Origin: AC-32 sp036522595
GTDB lineage: Bacteria > Actinomycetota > Thermoleophilia > Gaiellales > Gaiellaceae
Direction of reading: 5' to 3'
NCBI GenBank assembly: GCA_036522595.1
Contig: DATDFL010000288.1
Location: forward strand, 11,633-75,632
DNA length: 64,000 nt
Below are positions 33,373 through 41,666 of the stretch, piece after piece. The position numbers and the translations under genes were made by a program. The first letter of the stretch is position 1, and every line of letters begins with the position of its first letter. A model generated the notes under the pieces. The model did not search any database. It worked only from the letters and a program-made list of their open reading frames with translations, and was not told the DNA's origin.

Positions 33373-33914
33373 TCCTCGCCTCGACGTCGCCGCGGCGGCG
33401 GGAGATCCTCGAGCAGCTGCGGATCCCATTCGAGGTGGTGGCACCGCAGTACGAGGAGGTCTCGGGAGACCCCGTCGAGCACGCCGTGGGTAAGGCAAGG
33501 TCGGTCGGGCCGTTCGACGAGCGGCCGGTGCTCGGCTGCGACACGGAGGTGATCTGCGAGGGGCGGGTCTACGGGAAGCCCGAGAACGAGGCGGCCGCGG
33601 AGGAGATGCTCGATTCGCTTTCGGGCAGGACGCACGAGGTCGTCTCGGGGCTCGCGCTGATCACGCCGGCGTGGGAGGAAGTGCACCGCGAGGTGACGCA
33701 GGTGGCGTTCCGCCCGCTGGACGCGCGCGAGCTTGCGCACTACCTCGCGAGCGGCGAGTGGGAAGGCCGCGCCGGCGCGTACGCGATCCAGGGGCTCGGC
33801 GCGTCGCTGGTCGAGCGGATCGAGGGCGACTACCTGAACGTCGTCGGCCTGCCGGGTGCGCTGCTCGTCCGGCTGCTCGCGGAACGCTTCCCAGGCACCT
33901 ACGGATTCGGTTAA
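33369..33914 (+). CDS. maf: Maf-type nucleoside triphosphate pyrophosphatase, probable CTG start
   Basis: Maf homology begins at LILASTSPRRREIL, whose first codon is CTG 33369, overlapping the methyltransferase TGA as CTGA. Upstream in-frame GTG 33327 and TTG 33345 would add unconserved residues. The 181-residue product has LGCDTEVICEGRVYGKP with the catalytic Asp and Lys, and YAIQGLGASLVERIEGDYLNVVGLP at the end, all Maf signatures. Maf proteins hydrolyse modified or non-canonical nucleotides and affect septation. Confidence 0.92.
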   Translation: MILASTSPRRREILEQLRIPFEVVAPQYEEVSGDPVEHAVGKARSVGPFDERPVLGCDTEVICEGRVYGKPENEAAAEEMLDSLSGRTHEVVSGLALITPAWEEVHREVTQVAFRPLDARELAHYLASGEWEGRAGAYAIQGLGASLVERIEGDYLNVVGLPGALLVRLLAERFPGTYGFG

Positions 33915-33926
33915 AAGACTCGGGTC

Positions 33927-36368
33927 GTGAGGCGCGAGCTTCCGGCCGGGACCGTGACCTTCCTCTTCACCGACGTCGAGGCATCGACGCAGCTGCTGCA
34001 CGGCCTCGGCGAAGAGCGCTACGCGGAGGCGCTCGCGGAGCACCGCCGCGTGCTGCGAGATGCCTTTGGCCACCACGGCGGCGTTGAGGTCGACACCCAG
34101 GGCGACGCCTTCTTCGTCGCCTTCGCGACCGCGCCGAGCGCGATCGCTGCCGCGTGCGAGGCCCAGGAGGCCCTGAAGGTCCCCGTGCGAATGGGCCTCC
34201 ACACCGGCACGCCCCTCGTGACCGACGAGGGCTACGTCGGGACCGATGTTCACCGAGCCGCGCGGATCGCCGCAGCCGGCCACGGACGGCAGGTCCTCGT
34301 CTCCGCATCGACCGCTTCCCTCCTCGAGCCAAGTAACAGTCTGTTACTTGACCTCGGGGAGCACCGCCTCAAGGACCTAAGCGCTCCCGAGCGGATCTTT
34401 CAGCTCGGCGAGGAGGAGTTTCCTCCACTCAAGACGCTCTACCGGACGAACCTTCCGGTGCCGGCGACGCCGTTCCTGGGCCGCGAGCAGGAGCTGGCGC
34501 AGGTCGTGGAGCTGCTCGTCGGCACGCGACTACTGACGCTCACCGGGCCGGGCGGAACCGGCAAAACCAGGCTCGCGTTGCAGGCCGCCGCCGCGAGCTC
34601 GGACCGCTACCCCGACGGCGTGTTCTGGGTGCCGCTGGCGTCCCTTCGCGACCCACGGCTCGTACTCGAGCAGGCCGCGCAGGCCGTCGGTGCTAGGAAC
34701 GGGCTCGCCGAGCATGTCGCGGACAAACGCCTTCTGCTTCTACTCGACAACTTCGAGCACCTCATCGAGGCGGCAACCGACCTCGCCGCGCTCACGGCCT
34801 CCTGCCCGAAGCTCCAGCTGCTCGTCACGAGCCGCGAGGTCCTGCGCCTGCCAGGGGAGCAGGTTTACCCCGTGCCGCCGCTCGAGGCCGAAGATGGAAT
34901 GCAGTTCTTCCTCGCCCGCGCGCGGGAGGCCGACCCGAGCTTCGAGCCGGACGAGGCCGTGCCCGAGGTCTGCGCGCGATTGGAGCACTTGCCGCTCGCC
35001 CTCGAGCTCGCCGCGGCGCGCGTTCGGCTGCTCTCCCCGGCCCAGCTGCTCGAGAGGCTCACAGGCCGCCTCGACTTGCTCAAGGCCGGCCGCGGCGTCG
35101 ATCCTCGCCAACACACGCTGAGGGCCACGATCGAGTGGTCGCACGACCTTCTCGACGCCGACGAGCAACGCCTGTTCGCCCGCCTTGGAGTGTTCGCCGG
35201 AGGCTGCACGCTCGAGGCAGCCGAGGGGATCTGCAATGCCGACCTCGACACGCTTCAGTCGCTCGTCGACAAGAGCCTCGTCCGCGTCCGCAAGGGGAAT
35301 CGCTTCTGGATGCTCGAGACGATCCGCGAGTATGCGCTCGACCGGCTCCAGGCCTCGGGCGAGGGGCGCGACCTGTGGGATCGCTACGCCGACTTCTTCC
35401 TCGCCCTTGCGGAGGAAGCCGAGCCGCTCATGCAGGAGAACTCGCCGGAATGGCTCGACCGAGCCGGGGACGAATTGCCGAATATGCGCGGGGCACTCGA
35501 CCATTTCGAGGCGTCCGGGCGGAACCAAGACGTGCTTCGGCTCGCTGGCGCGATCGGGCCTCTCTGGGGGGTCAGGGGGTCGATGACCGAAGGCGCTCGG
35601 CGGCTCGAAGCCGCGCTCGCCGCGGACGATCGGCCCACCTCGGCGCGCGCTAAGGCGCTCACGGCCGCTGCCAATCTCGCGCTGGGACAGGGCGACGACG
35701 AGAGGGTCGACGAGCTTGCGGGGGCGGCGCTTCCGCTTCACCGCGCCAGCGGGAACGAGTGGTTCGTCGTGGAGTCCTTGCTCCTCATGGCGCATGCGGC
35801 CGCAGATCGGGAAAACTTTGAGCGCGCACGCGACCTGGCCGAGGAAGCCGCAGAAGCGACGAAGTCTGACCCGCACTCGGCACAGGCGATCCAAGCGACT
35901 TGGCAGCTCGGCTGGGCCCATGGCGGACTCGGTGAGCGTGAGCAAGGACGCGAGCTCTACGAAGAGGCGCTTCGACGGGCTCGCGCCGCAGGCTCGACGC
36001 ACCTGCAGTCTCTCGTGCTGAGCGGGCTTTCCCGTCTTCTGATCACCGACGGTCGGCCGGCTGACGCTCTTCCACTGCTCCTCGAATCCTTTCGCCTGAA
36101 CGTGGCCACGGGTGATCGCTGGCGCCTCGCGATCGACGCAACGCGCATCGCCCGCGCGCTGGCAGCGCTCGGCGAGGCGAGGAGAGCGGCTCGGCTGCTT
36201 GCGAGCGGCAGGGCCTTGTTCGAAGAGATCGGCGGCGCGCCCAGCTGGCGAGTGGGCGAGGACCAAGAGACGCTTGCGCTCCTCAGGGAGCAGCTGACCG
36301 AGGCCGAGCTCGCAGAGGAAACCGAACTCGGGTCGACGCTTTCTCCGGAGGAGATCCTCGGTGAGTGA
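33927..36368 (+). CDS. Class III cyclase / NB-ARC-type ATPase / TPR signalling protein
   Basis: The 813-residue protein starts at GTG 33927. Residues about 8-165 are a class III cyclase domain with both metal Asp positions (FLFTDVEAST and TQGDAFFVAF). An NB-ARC/AP-ATPase follows with P-loop TGPGGTGKTRL near 208 and Walker B LLLLLDNFEHL, then a winged-helix-like segment (LFARLGVFAGGCTLEAAEG) and TPR-like helices (about 480-790). It is related in design to the protein at 4223-8005 but has a single cyclase domain and a different ATPase subtype. It overlaps the next gene by 8 bases. Confidence 0.92.
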   Translation: MRRELPAGTVTFLFTDVEASTQLLHGLGEERYAEALAEHRRVLRDAFGHHGGVEVDTQGDAFFVAFATAPSAIAAACEAQEALKVPVRMGLHTGTPLVTDEGYVGTDVHRAARIAAAGHGRQVLVSASTASLLEPSNSLLLDLGEHRLKDLSAPERIFQLGEEEFPPLKTLYRTNLPVPATPFLGREQELAQVVELLVGTRLLTLTGPGGTGKTRLALQAAAASSDRYPDGVFWVPLASLRDPRLVLEQAAQAVGARNGLAEHVADKRLLLLLDNFEHLIEAATDLAALTASCPKLQLLVTSREVLRLPGEQVYPVPPLEAEDGMQFFLARAREADPSFEPDEAVPEVCARLEHLPLALELAAARVRLLSPAQLLERLTGRLDLLKAGRGVDPRQHTLRATIEWSHDLLDADEQRLFARLGVFAGGCTLEAAEGICNADLDTLQSLVDKSLVRVRKGNRFWMLETIREYALDRLQASGEGRDLWDRYADFFLALAEEAEPLMQENSPEWLDRAGDELPNMRGALDHFEASGRNQDVLRLAGAIGPLWGVRGSMTEGARRLEAALAADDRPTSARAKALTAAANLALGQGDDERVDELAGAALPLHRASGNEWFVVESLLLMAHAAADRENFERARDLAEEAAEATKSDPHSAQAIQATWQLGWAHGGLGEREQGRELYEEALRRARAAGSTHLQSLVLSGLSRLLITDGRPADALPLLLESFRLNVATGDRWRLAIDATRIARALAALGEARRAARLLASGRALFEEIGGAPSWRVGEDQETLALLREQLTEAELAEETELGSTLSPEEILGE

Positions 36369-36951
36369 CGTCGTCCGCGGCCCGGACGGGAAGCCGCGTT
36401 GCGGTTGGGGCGACAGCTCCGACCAGTACCGCGACTACCACGATACGGAGTGGGGGCGGCCGGTCCTCGACGAGCAAGGCCTCTACGAGCGGCTCTGCCT
36501 GGAGCTGATGCAGAGCGGCCTCTCCTTCGCGCTGATCCTGCGCAAGCGCGACGGCATGCGCGAGGCCTTTGCGGGATTCGATCCAGAGAAGGTCGTCGGC
36601 CTCGACGTGGAGCGATTGCTCAAGGACGAGCGCGTGATCCGCAACCGGGCGAAGCTCGAGGCGATCGTCCAGAACGCGAAGGCGACCGTCGCCATGCGCG
36701 ACGAGACGCCGCTCCCCGAGCTGATCTGGAGCTTCCGCCGCCGCGACAAGCGCGCGCCGCGCAACTACGGCGAGATGGTGTCGTTCAACGACGAGTCGAA
36801 GGAGCTGGCGAAGGAGCTGAAGCGCCGAGGCTTCTCGTTCGTCGGCCCGACGACGGTCTACTCGACGCTGCAAGCGGTCGGCGTCGTCAACGACCACATG
36901 GCCGGCTGCTTCGTCCGGTCCGAGGTGGAGGCCGAGCGCCGCCGCCTATAG
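36361..36951 (+). CDS. tag: DNA-3-methyladenine glycosylase I
   Basis: The start GTG 36361 overlaps the end of the cyclase gene by 8 bases. The 196-residue enzyme has CGWG with Cys14, the motif YHDTEWG with His27, LELMQSGLSFALILRKR, and the C-terminal zinc-snap part VVNDHMAGC. The four zinc ligands of Tag are therefore all present. It removes 3-methyladenine from DNA in base-excision repair. Some substrate-pocket residues differ from the enterobacterial protein. Confidence 0.93.
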   Translation: MSDVVRGPDGKPRCGWGDSSDQYRDYHDTEWGRPVLDEQGLYERLCLELMQSGLSFALILRKRDGMREAFAGFDPEKVVGLDVERLLKDERVIRNRAKLEAIVQNAKATVAMRDETPLPELIWSFRRRDKRAPRNYGEMVSFNDESKELAKELKRRGFSFVGPTTVYSTLQAVGVVNDHMAGCFVRSEVEAERRRL

Positions 36952-36997
36952 ACAGCGCTCGTGCGATCTGCGACGATCCTCTCGGGAGGGGATCGGG

Positions 36998-38965
36998 ATC
37001 AAGACCCGCCGGGCTCTCAGCGCAGCAGTCGTCGTCGGGTTCGTGCTTGCGCTCGCCGGCGCCGCCGTCTCTGCGTCCCAGCGGCCGGCGGTCTCGTCGG
37101 CAGGGACGTTCCGAGCGGACGTCGTCGGCGCGTCGTGGTCGCCAGACCCCGCCTTGGCCTATCTCACGACCGCCTGGCAGCTCGAGTACGCAACGTGCGC
37201 GAAGCTCGTCAACTACCCGGATGCGCCGCCTCCCGAAGGATCGCGACTCAGGCCCGAGATCGCGACGGCGATGCCGGAGGTCACTGACGGAGGGCTGACC
37301 TACACCTTCCAGATCCGAAACGACTACGCCTTCTCGCCTCCCGCGACCGGCGTCGTGACTGCGGAAAGCATGAAGTGGACGTTCGAGCGGACGCTGAGCC
37401 CGAGCCTGGCTGGGCCGGGCGCCGCGTTCTACACGAACATCGTCGGGGCCCAGGAATACATGAGCGGCCAGGCGCAGCACATCAGCGGCATCGCGGCTAG
37501 TGGGGACGCCCTCACGATCCACCTGATCCAGCCGCAGGGCGACTTCCTGACCCTCCTCGCAATGCCATTCCTCTGCGCCGTCCCGACGACGCTTCCCGCA
37601 GTGGAGCAGACGACGGGGCCCATCCCTTCCGCCGGCCCCTACTACATCTCCGAGGCGGTGGTGAACGACCACTTCACGGTCAGCCGCAATCCGAACTACA
37701 CGGGCCCGAGGCCGCAGCCGTTCGACGTGTTCGATTACCACTTCGGCGGCAACGAGGAGACCGTCCGGCAGCTGGTGGAGTCCGGGGTTTCCGACGACGG
37801 CTTCGGCGTCGGCCCGTGGGACGAGCTCAACCAGCTCTACGGCCCGGACAGCGACGCTGCCCACAACGGATACCAGCAGTGGTTCCCGGGTCCCTTCCAG
37901 TGCACCGGTTACCTGCCGCTGAACGCGGAGCGGCCGACGTTCGCGGACGTGAACATGAGGAAGGCCGTCAACTACGCCATCGATCGTGCCGCGCTTTCGG
38001 CGACCGTTTCTCCCTACCAGGCGCCCACGACCGACCAGTACCTACCGCAGGGGATGCCGGGATACGAAGACATTGCCGCATATCCCGACCACCCTGACAT
38101 CGAGCAGGCTCGCGACCTGGCAGGTTGGCATCCGGGCGATCCTCTGCGTCCGCTCACCGTCTACTACCGGACGAACAGCACGGCCAACATTGAGCAGTAC
38201 CAGCTCATCCGGGATGAGCTGGCGCAGATCGGCTTCGACGTGACCGGTGTGGGCTTCGCCGGTGGCGACATCTACACGGCGATCGGCACGCGGGGCGAGC
38301 CCTTCGACCTCGCGGTCAGCGTCGGCTGGTGCGGGGACTACTACGACCCCGCGAACTTCATGCAGCTCTTCGACGGGTCGACGATCCACGACGGTGGCGG
38401 CAATCTCGACTCCTCGTACTTCAACGACCCCGTCTTCAACGATCGAATCCACGCAGCCGAGCAGCTCGTCGGCGACGAGCGCTACGACACTTTCCAGCAG
38501 ATCGAGCACGACCTCGTCCTTGACGCAGCTCCGTGGGCGGCGTGGCGGCTGTATGGCACCAGCGAGTTCACGTCCCACCGGATCGGCTGCCAGCTCTGGC
38601 AGTACGCCTACAGCAGCATGGACATCGTCCACCTCTGCCTGCGGTCACCACCGCCCCCACCACCTCCGCCTCCGCATCCACCACCGCCGCCACCGCCACC
38701 AACCCCGCCGCCGCCGCCACCAGCCCCGCCGCCGCCTCCACCGCCCCCGTCGTTCAATCCGCCGAAATGCGTCGTCCCGAATGTGCTCCACCTGAAGCTC
38801 GCCAAGGCGAAGTCCCGGCTGAAGGCGCGCCATTGCCGCGCGGGCACGATCAGCCGCAAACACTCGTCTCGCGCAGACCGGGGCCGCGTGATCAAGCAAG
38901 TCCCGAAGGCCAGCCGAAAGAAGCGCCCGAACGGCTTCAGGGTCCGGCTCACGATCGGCCGCTAG
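36998..38965 (+). CDS. Family 5 solute-binding protein fused to a poly-Pro linker and PASTA-like domain
   Basis: The binding-protein domain (family 5, peptide/oligopeptide type) spans about residues 30-545, with RPEIATAMPEVTDGGLTYTFQIR and RKAVNYAIDRAAL. A proline-rich linker (about 550-587) leads to a C-terminal PASTA-like domain (VPNVLHLKLAKAKSRL ... GRVIKQVPKA). The signal peptide IKTRRALSAAVVVGFVLALAG extends upstream of the first canonical start (GTG 37043); GGGAGGGG at 36984-36991 favours ATC 36998 as the real start. There is no lipobox Cys and no permease or ATPase genes nearby. It lies just upstream of mreB, and PASTA domains can bind peptidoglycan, so a cell-wall role is inferred. 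Confidence 0.88.
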   Translation: MKTRRALSAAVVVGFVLALAGAAVSASQRPAVSSAGTFRADVVGASWSPDPALAYLTTAWQLEYATCAKLVNYPDAPPPEGSRLRPEIATAMPEVTDGGLTYTFQIRNDYAFSPPATGVVTAESMKWTFERTLSPSLAGPGAAFYTNIVGAQEYMSGQAQHISGIAASGDALTIHLIQPQGDFLTLLAMPFLCAVPTTLPAVEQTTGPIPSAGPYYISEAVVNDHFTVSRNPNYTGPRPQPFDVFDYHFGGNEETVRQLVESGVSDDGFGVGPWDELNQLYGPDSDAAHNGYQQWFPGPFQCTGYLPLNAERPTFADVNMRKAVNYAIDRAALSATVSPYQAPTTDQYLPQGMPGYEDIAAYPDHPDIEQARDLAGWHPGDPLRPLTVYYRTNSTANIEQYQLIRDELAQIGFDVTGVGFAGGDIYTAIGTRGEPFDLAVSVGWCGDYYDPANFMQLFDGSTIHDGGGNLDSSYFNDPVFNDRIHAAEQLVGDERYDTFQQIEHDLVLDAAPWAAWRLYGTSEFTSHRIGCQLWQYAYSSMDIVHLCLRSPPPPPPPPPHPPPPPPPPTPPPPPPAPPPPPPPPSFNPPKCVVPNVLHLKLAKAKSRLKARHCRAGTISRKHSSRADRGRVIKQVPKASRKKRPNGFRVRLTIGR

Positions 38966-38972
38966 ACCAAGC

Positions 38973-38978
38973 TAGACT
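38973..38978 (+). promoter_or_regulatory. -10 box (TAGACT) of mreB
   Basis: TAGACT sits between the stop of the binding-protein gene and mreB, 11 bases before the ATG, with AGGAGGG immediately before the start. Transcription from it would begin at or inside the ribosome binding site. No clear -35 box. Confidence 0.4.
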
Positions 38979-38989
38979 CGACAGGAGGG

Positions 38990-40039
38990 ATGGGTCTTTT
39001 GGGCTACTTCAACGGCTTCGGCGGCCGTGACATGGCTGTCGACCTCGGAACCGCGAACACGCTTGTTTACGTGCGCGGGCGCGGGATCGTGCTCTCCGAG
39101 CCGTCCGTCGTCGCGATCGACCAACGCACCGGCGAGGTGCATGCGGTCGGCGTCGAGGCGAAGCGCATGCTCGGCCGCACCCCGGGGACGATCTCGGCGA
39201 TCCGGCCGCTCAAGGACGGCGTCATCGCCGACTTCGACGTGACCGAGCAGATGCTGCGGCACTTCATCCAGAAGGTGCACCAGCACCGGTTCGCGCACCC
39301 GCGCGTCGTCGTCTGCGTCCCGTCGGGCGTCACCGGCGTCGAGAAGCGCGCCGTCGAGGAGGCGACCCTCTCCGCAGGCGCGCGCCAGGCCTACCTGATC
39401 GAGGAGCCGATGGCCGCCGCAATCGGGGCCGGACTGCCGGTCGCCGAGCCGACCGGGAACATGATCGTGGACATCGGCGGCGGCACCACCGAGGTCGCCG
39501 TCATCTCGCTCGGCGGCATCGTCGTCAGCCAGAGCCTCCGCGTCGGGGGCGACGAGATGGACGAGGCGATCATCAGCCACATCAAGAGCGAGTACAAGCT
39601 CCTGATCGGCCAGCAGACCGCGGAGGAGATCAAGCTCGAGGTCGGCTCCGCCTTCGACCTCAAGGAGGAGGTCCAGGCCGAGGTCAGAGGCCGGGACATG
39701 CTCACCGGTCTGCCGAAGACCGTGATCCTCAGCTCCGAGGAGATCCGCCGGGCCCTCGACGGCCCGGTCGGCCAGATCATCGACGCAATCAAGTCGACCC
39801 TGGACAAGACGCCGCCGGAGCTCGCGGCCGACATCATGGACCGCGGGATCGTCCTCGCCGGCGGAGGCGCGCTCCTGAACGGGCTCGACGAGCGGCTACG
39901 GCACGAGACCCAGATGCCGGTGCATCTGGCCGAAAGCCCGCTCACGTGCGTGGCGGTCGGCTCGGGCCGGAGCCTCGAGGAGTTCGAGGCGATCCACCGC
40001 AGCCAGGCCCAGAAGCGGCGCACGAATCACCGGCCGTAG
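38990..40039 (+). CDS. mreB: Rod-shape-determining actin homologue MreB
   Basis: The 349-residue protein starts at ATG 38990 after AGGAGGG. It has the actin-fold nucleotide motifs: phosphate 1 MAVDLGTANTLVYV, phosphate 2 MIVDIGGGTTEVAVISLGG and adenosine motif GIVLAGGGALL. The N-terminal GLLGYFNGFGG may provide the membrane-binding segment. It forms filaments that organise wall elongation with MreC, MreD, PBP2 and RodA, all encoded directly downstream. Confidence 0.97.
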   Translation: MGLLGYFNGFGGRDMAVDLGTANTLVYVRGRGIVLSEPSVVAIDQRTGEVHAVGVEAKRMLGRTPGTISAIRPLKDGVIADFDVTEQMLRHFIQKVHQHRFAHPRVVVCVPSGVTGVEKRAVEEATLSAGARQAYLIEEPMAAAIGAGLPVAEPTGNMIVDIGGGTTEVAVISLGGIVVSQSLRVGGDEMDEAIISHIKSEYKLLIGQQTAEEIKLEVGSAFDLKEEVQAEVRGRDMLTGLPKTVILSSEEIRRALDGPVGQIIDAIKSTLDKTPPELAADIMDRGIVLAGGGALLNGLDERLRHETQMPVHLAESPLTCVAVGSGRSLEEFEAIHRSQAQKRRTNHRP

Positions 40040-40051
40040 CTCGAGCGACGT

Positions 40052-40105
40052 GCGGATCGACCGGTCATTTCAGACGAAAGCACCGGCAAAGCCGGTCCTT
40101 CCTGA
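40052..40105 (-). repeat. 54-bp intergenic element, copy 2 (inverted)
   Basis: The reverse complement of this segment matches 31992-32045 without gaps; 40053-40076 is the exact reverse complement of 32021-32044. Its hairpin is CCGGC-TTT-GCCGG, which differs from copy 1 by a compensatory pair. It lies between mreB and mreC, in opposite orientation to the genes. Confidence 0.85.
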
Positions 40106-40110
40106 GGTCG

Positions 40111-40126
40111 GCACCGCAAGCGGTGC
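40111..40126 (+). terminator. Short hairpin between mreB and mreC
   Basis: GCACCG at 40111-40116 pairs with CGGTGC at 40121-40126 around CAAG. Only 6 pairs and no T-tract, so at most a weak attenuator between mreB and the mreC promoter. Confidence 0.35.
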
Positions 40127-40183
40127 AGACGGCCCTTAACCGCGGGTAAACGGACCCTATTCGCCGCTCGCCGCTTTCTTTCC

Positions 40184-40189
40184 TACACT
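40184..40189 (+). promoter_or_regulatory. -10 box (TACACT) of mreC
   Basis: TACACT ends 11 bases before the GTG of mreC. The same hexamer is the -10 of the rplU promoter. No good -35 is visible. A transcript from here would have a leader of only a few bases. Confidence 0.4.
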
Positions 40190-40200
40190 AGGTCGTTCTC

Positions 40201-41136
40201 GTGCCAAGGAACCGCGACGCACGACTTGCGGTCTTGGGGTCACCCGTTCCTCGCTCCAGGCCCGCCGGGTACTCCTCGCGTAGTGCCACCGCTCTCCGGC
40301 GGCGGCTCGTCGCAGGGGTGCTCGTCTTCGTTTCGATCGTGTTGATCACGATCTACTTCCGCGAGCCTTCAGGCGGGAGCCTGCACGGCATCCAGAGCGG
40401 CGGTGCGGCGGTTCTGCGCCCCTTCGAGGTCGGTGCGGAGCGTGTCGCGAGGCCTTTCCGTGACGCCTACGGGTGGTTCGCCGGGCTCGTCCACGCGAAG
40501 TCCGAGAACGCGCGCCTGCGCAGCGAGGTCGACCAGCTCAGCCGGGAGGTGATCGCGAACCAGAACGCGGTCCAGGCGAACAGCGACCTGCGGCGCCAGC
40601 TCCACTACGTCGGCCTGCCGACGTTTCCGAGCGGCTACGACCCCGTGAACACGGAGATCATCGGCCGCCCCGCGAGCGAGTTCCAGCAGCAGGTCGACAT
40701 CGCGGCGGGCTCGGTCAACGGGATCCGAAAGAACGACCCCGTCGTCAGCCCGGACGGCCTGGTCGGGCTCGTCACCGAGGTCGCCCACAACCAGGCGCAG
40801 GTGACGCTCCTGACCGATCCCGGGCTGAACGTCTCCGCGTACGACCTGACCACGAAGGCATCGGGGCTGGTCGACCACGGCCAGGGGCCGGGGACGCTGA
40901 TCCTCGACCGGGTGCAGAAGTCCCAGACGGTCCGCGCGGGCGAATGGATCGTGACCTCGGGCTTCAAGTCGCACGGCCTCTCGTCGCTCTACCCAAAGGG
41001 AATCCCGATCGGCGTGGTCTCGGGCGCGTCGCTGAGCGACCTCGACCTCTACTGGCAAATCCAGGTGCGGCCACTGGTCGACTTCGGGTCGCTCCAGTCC
41101 GTGACCGTGCTCGTCCCGAAAACCCGCCCCCGGTGA
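40201..41136 (+). CDS. mreC: Rod-shape-determining protein MreC
   Basis: The 311-residue protein starts at GTG 40201. A basic N-terminus, one transmembrane helix (about 38-55, VAGVLVFVSIVLITIYF), a coiled coil (about 95-130) and the beta-domain with TEIIGRPASEFQQQVDIAAGSVNGIRKNDPVV and LDLYWQIQVRPLVDFGSL are the usual MreC layout. It bridges MreB to the periplasmic-side wall enzymes. GTGA couples it to mreD. Confidence 0.94.
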   Translation: MPRNRDARLAVLGSPVPRSRPAGYSSRSATALRRRLVAGVLVFVSIVLITIYFREPSGGSLHGIQSGGAAVLRPFEVGAERVARPFRDAYGWFAGLVHAKSENARLRSEVDQLSREVIANQNAVQANSDLRRQLHYVGLPTFPSGYDPVNTEIIGRPASEFQQQVDIAAGSVNGIRKNDPVVSPDGLVGLVTEVAHNQAQVTLLTDPGLNVSAYDLTTKASGLVDHGQGPGTLILDRVQKSQTVRAGEWIVTSGFKSHGLSSLYPKGIPIGVVSGASLSDLDLYWQIQVRPLVDFGSLQSVTVLVPKTRPR

Positions 41137-41666
41137 GCCGCTACCTGATCGAGCCCGCGAAGGTCTGCGCGGTGATCTTCGTCGCAGCGATCCTGCAGGT
41201 GACGATCTTCTCGTCGGTCGACATCCTCGGCGGAACGCCCGACGTCCTCCTCCTGACGCTGATGGGCGTCGCGCTGCTGCGCGGCTCGATCTACGGCGCG
41301 GCTGCCGGCTTCGCGGCCGGCCTGATCGTCGACACCGCGAACCTCGCGACCCTGGGCGTGACGTCGCTGCTCCTGACGATCGCCGGTTACTGGATCGGGC
41401 GCTACGGCGAGACGACCGGCCGCGACCGTGCCCACGCGCCGTTCGTGTCGGTCGCGGTCGCGACGATCCTCGTCCAGTTCGGCGCGCTGTTCCTGCACTA
41501 CATGCTCGGCGACGCCGTGTCGGCGCGGGTCGTCCTGCTCGACGCGCTCTTCCCGAAGGTCGCGCTGAACCTGCTCCTGACTCTTCCGGTCTACGCGCTC
41601 GTGCGGCGCGTGCTCGCGTGGGCGACCGAGCCGGAGGGCGCGAGGGAGGTGCAGCTCCTTGGCTAG
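41133..41666 (+). CDS. mreD: Rod-shape-determining membrane protein MreD
   Basis: The start GTG 41133 overlaps the mreC stop (GTGA). The 177-residue product is almost entirely hydrophobic with about five transmembrane segments (VCAVIFVAAILQVTIFSSV, PDVLLLTLMGVALLRG, FAAGLIVDTANLATLG and further). This matches MreD in length and position. It ends 8 bases inside the mrdA start. Confidence 0.93.
   Translation: MSRYLIEPAKVCAVIFVAAILQVTIFSSVDILGGTPDVLLLTLMGVALLRGSIYGAAAGFAAGLIVDTANLATLGVTSLLLTIAGYWIGRYGETTGRDRAHAPFVSVAVATILVQFGALFLHYMLGDAVSARVVLLDALFPKVALNLLLTLPVYALVRRVLAWATEPEGAREVQLLG

Noticed and set aside
38640..38760. CCACC/CCGCC-rich stretch considered as a noncoding repeat
   Set aside because: It is in frame in the binding-protein gene and encodes a proline linker between two recognisable domains.
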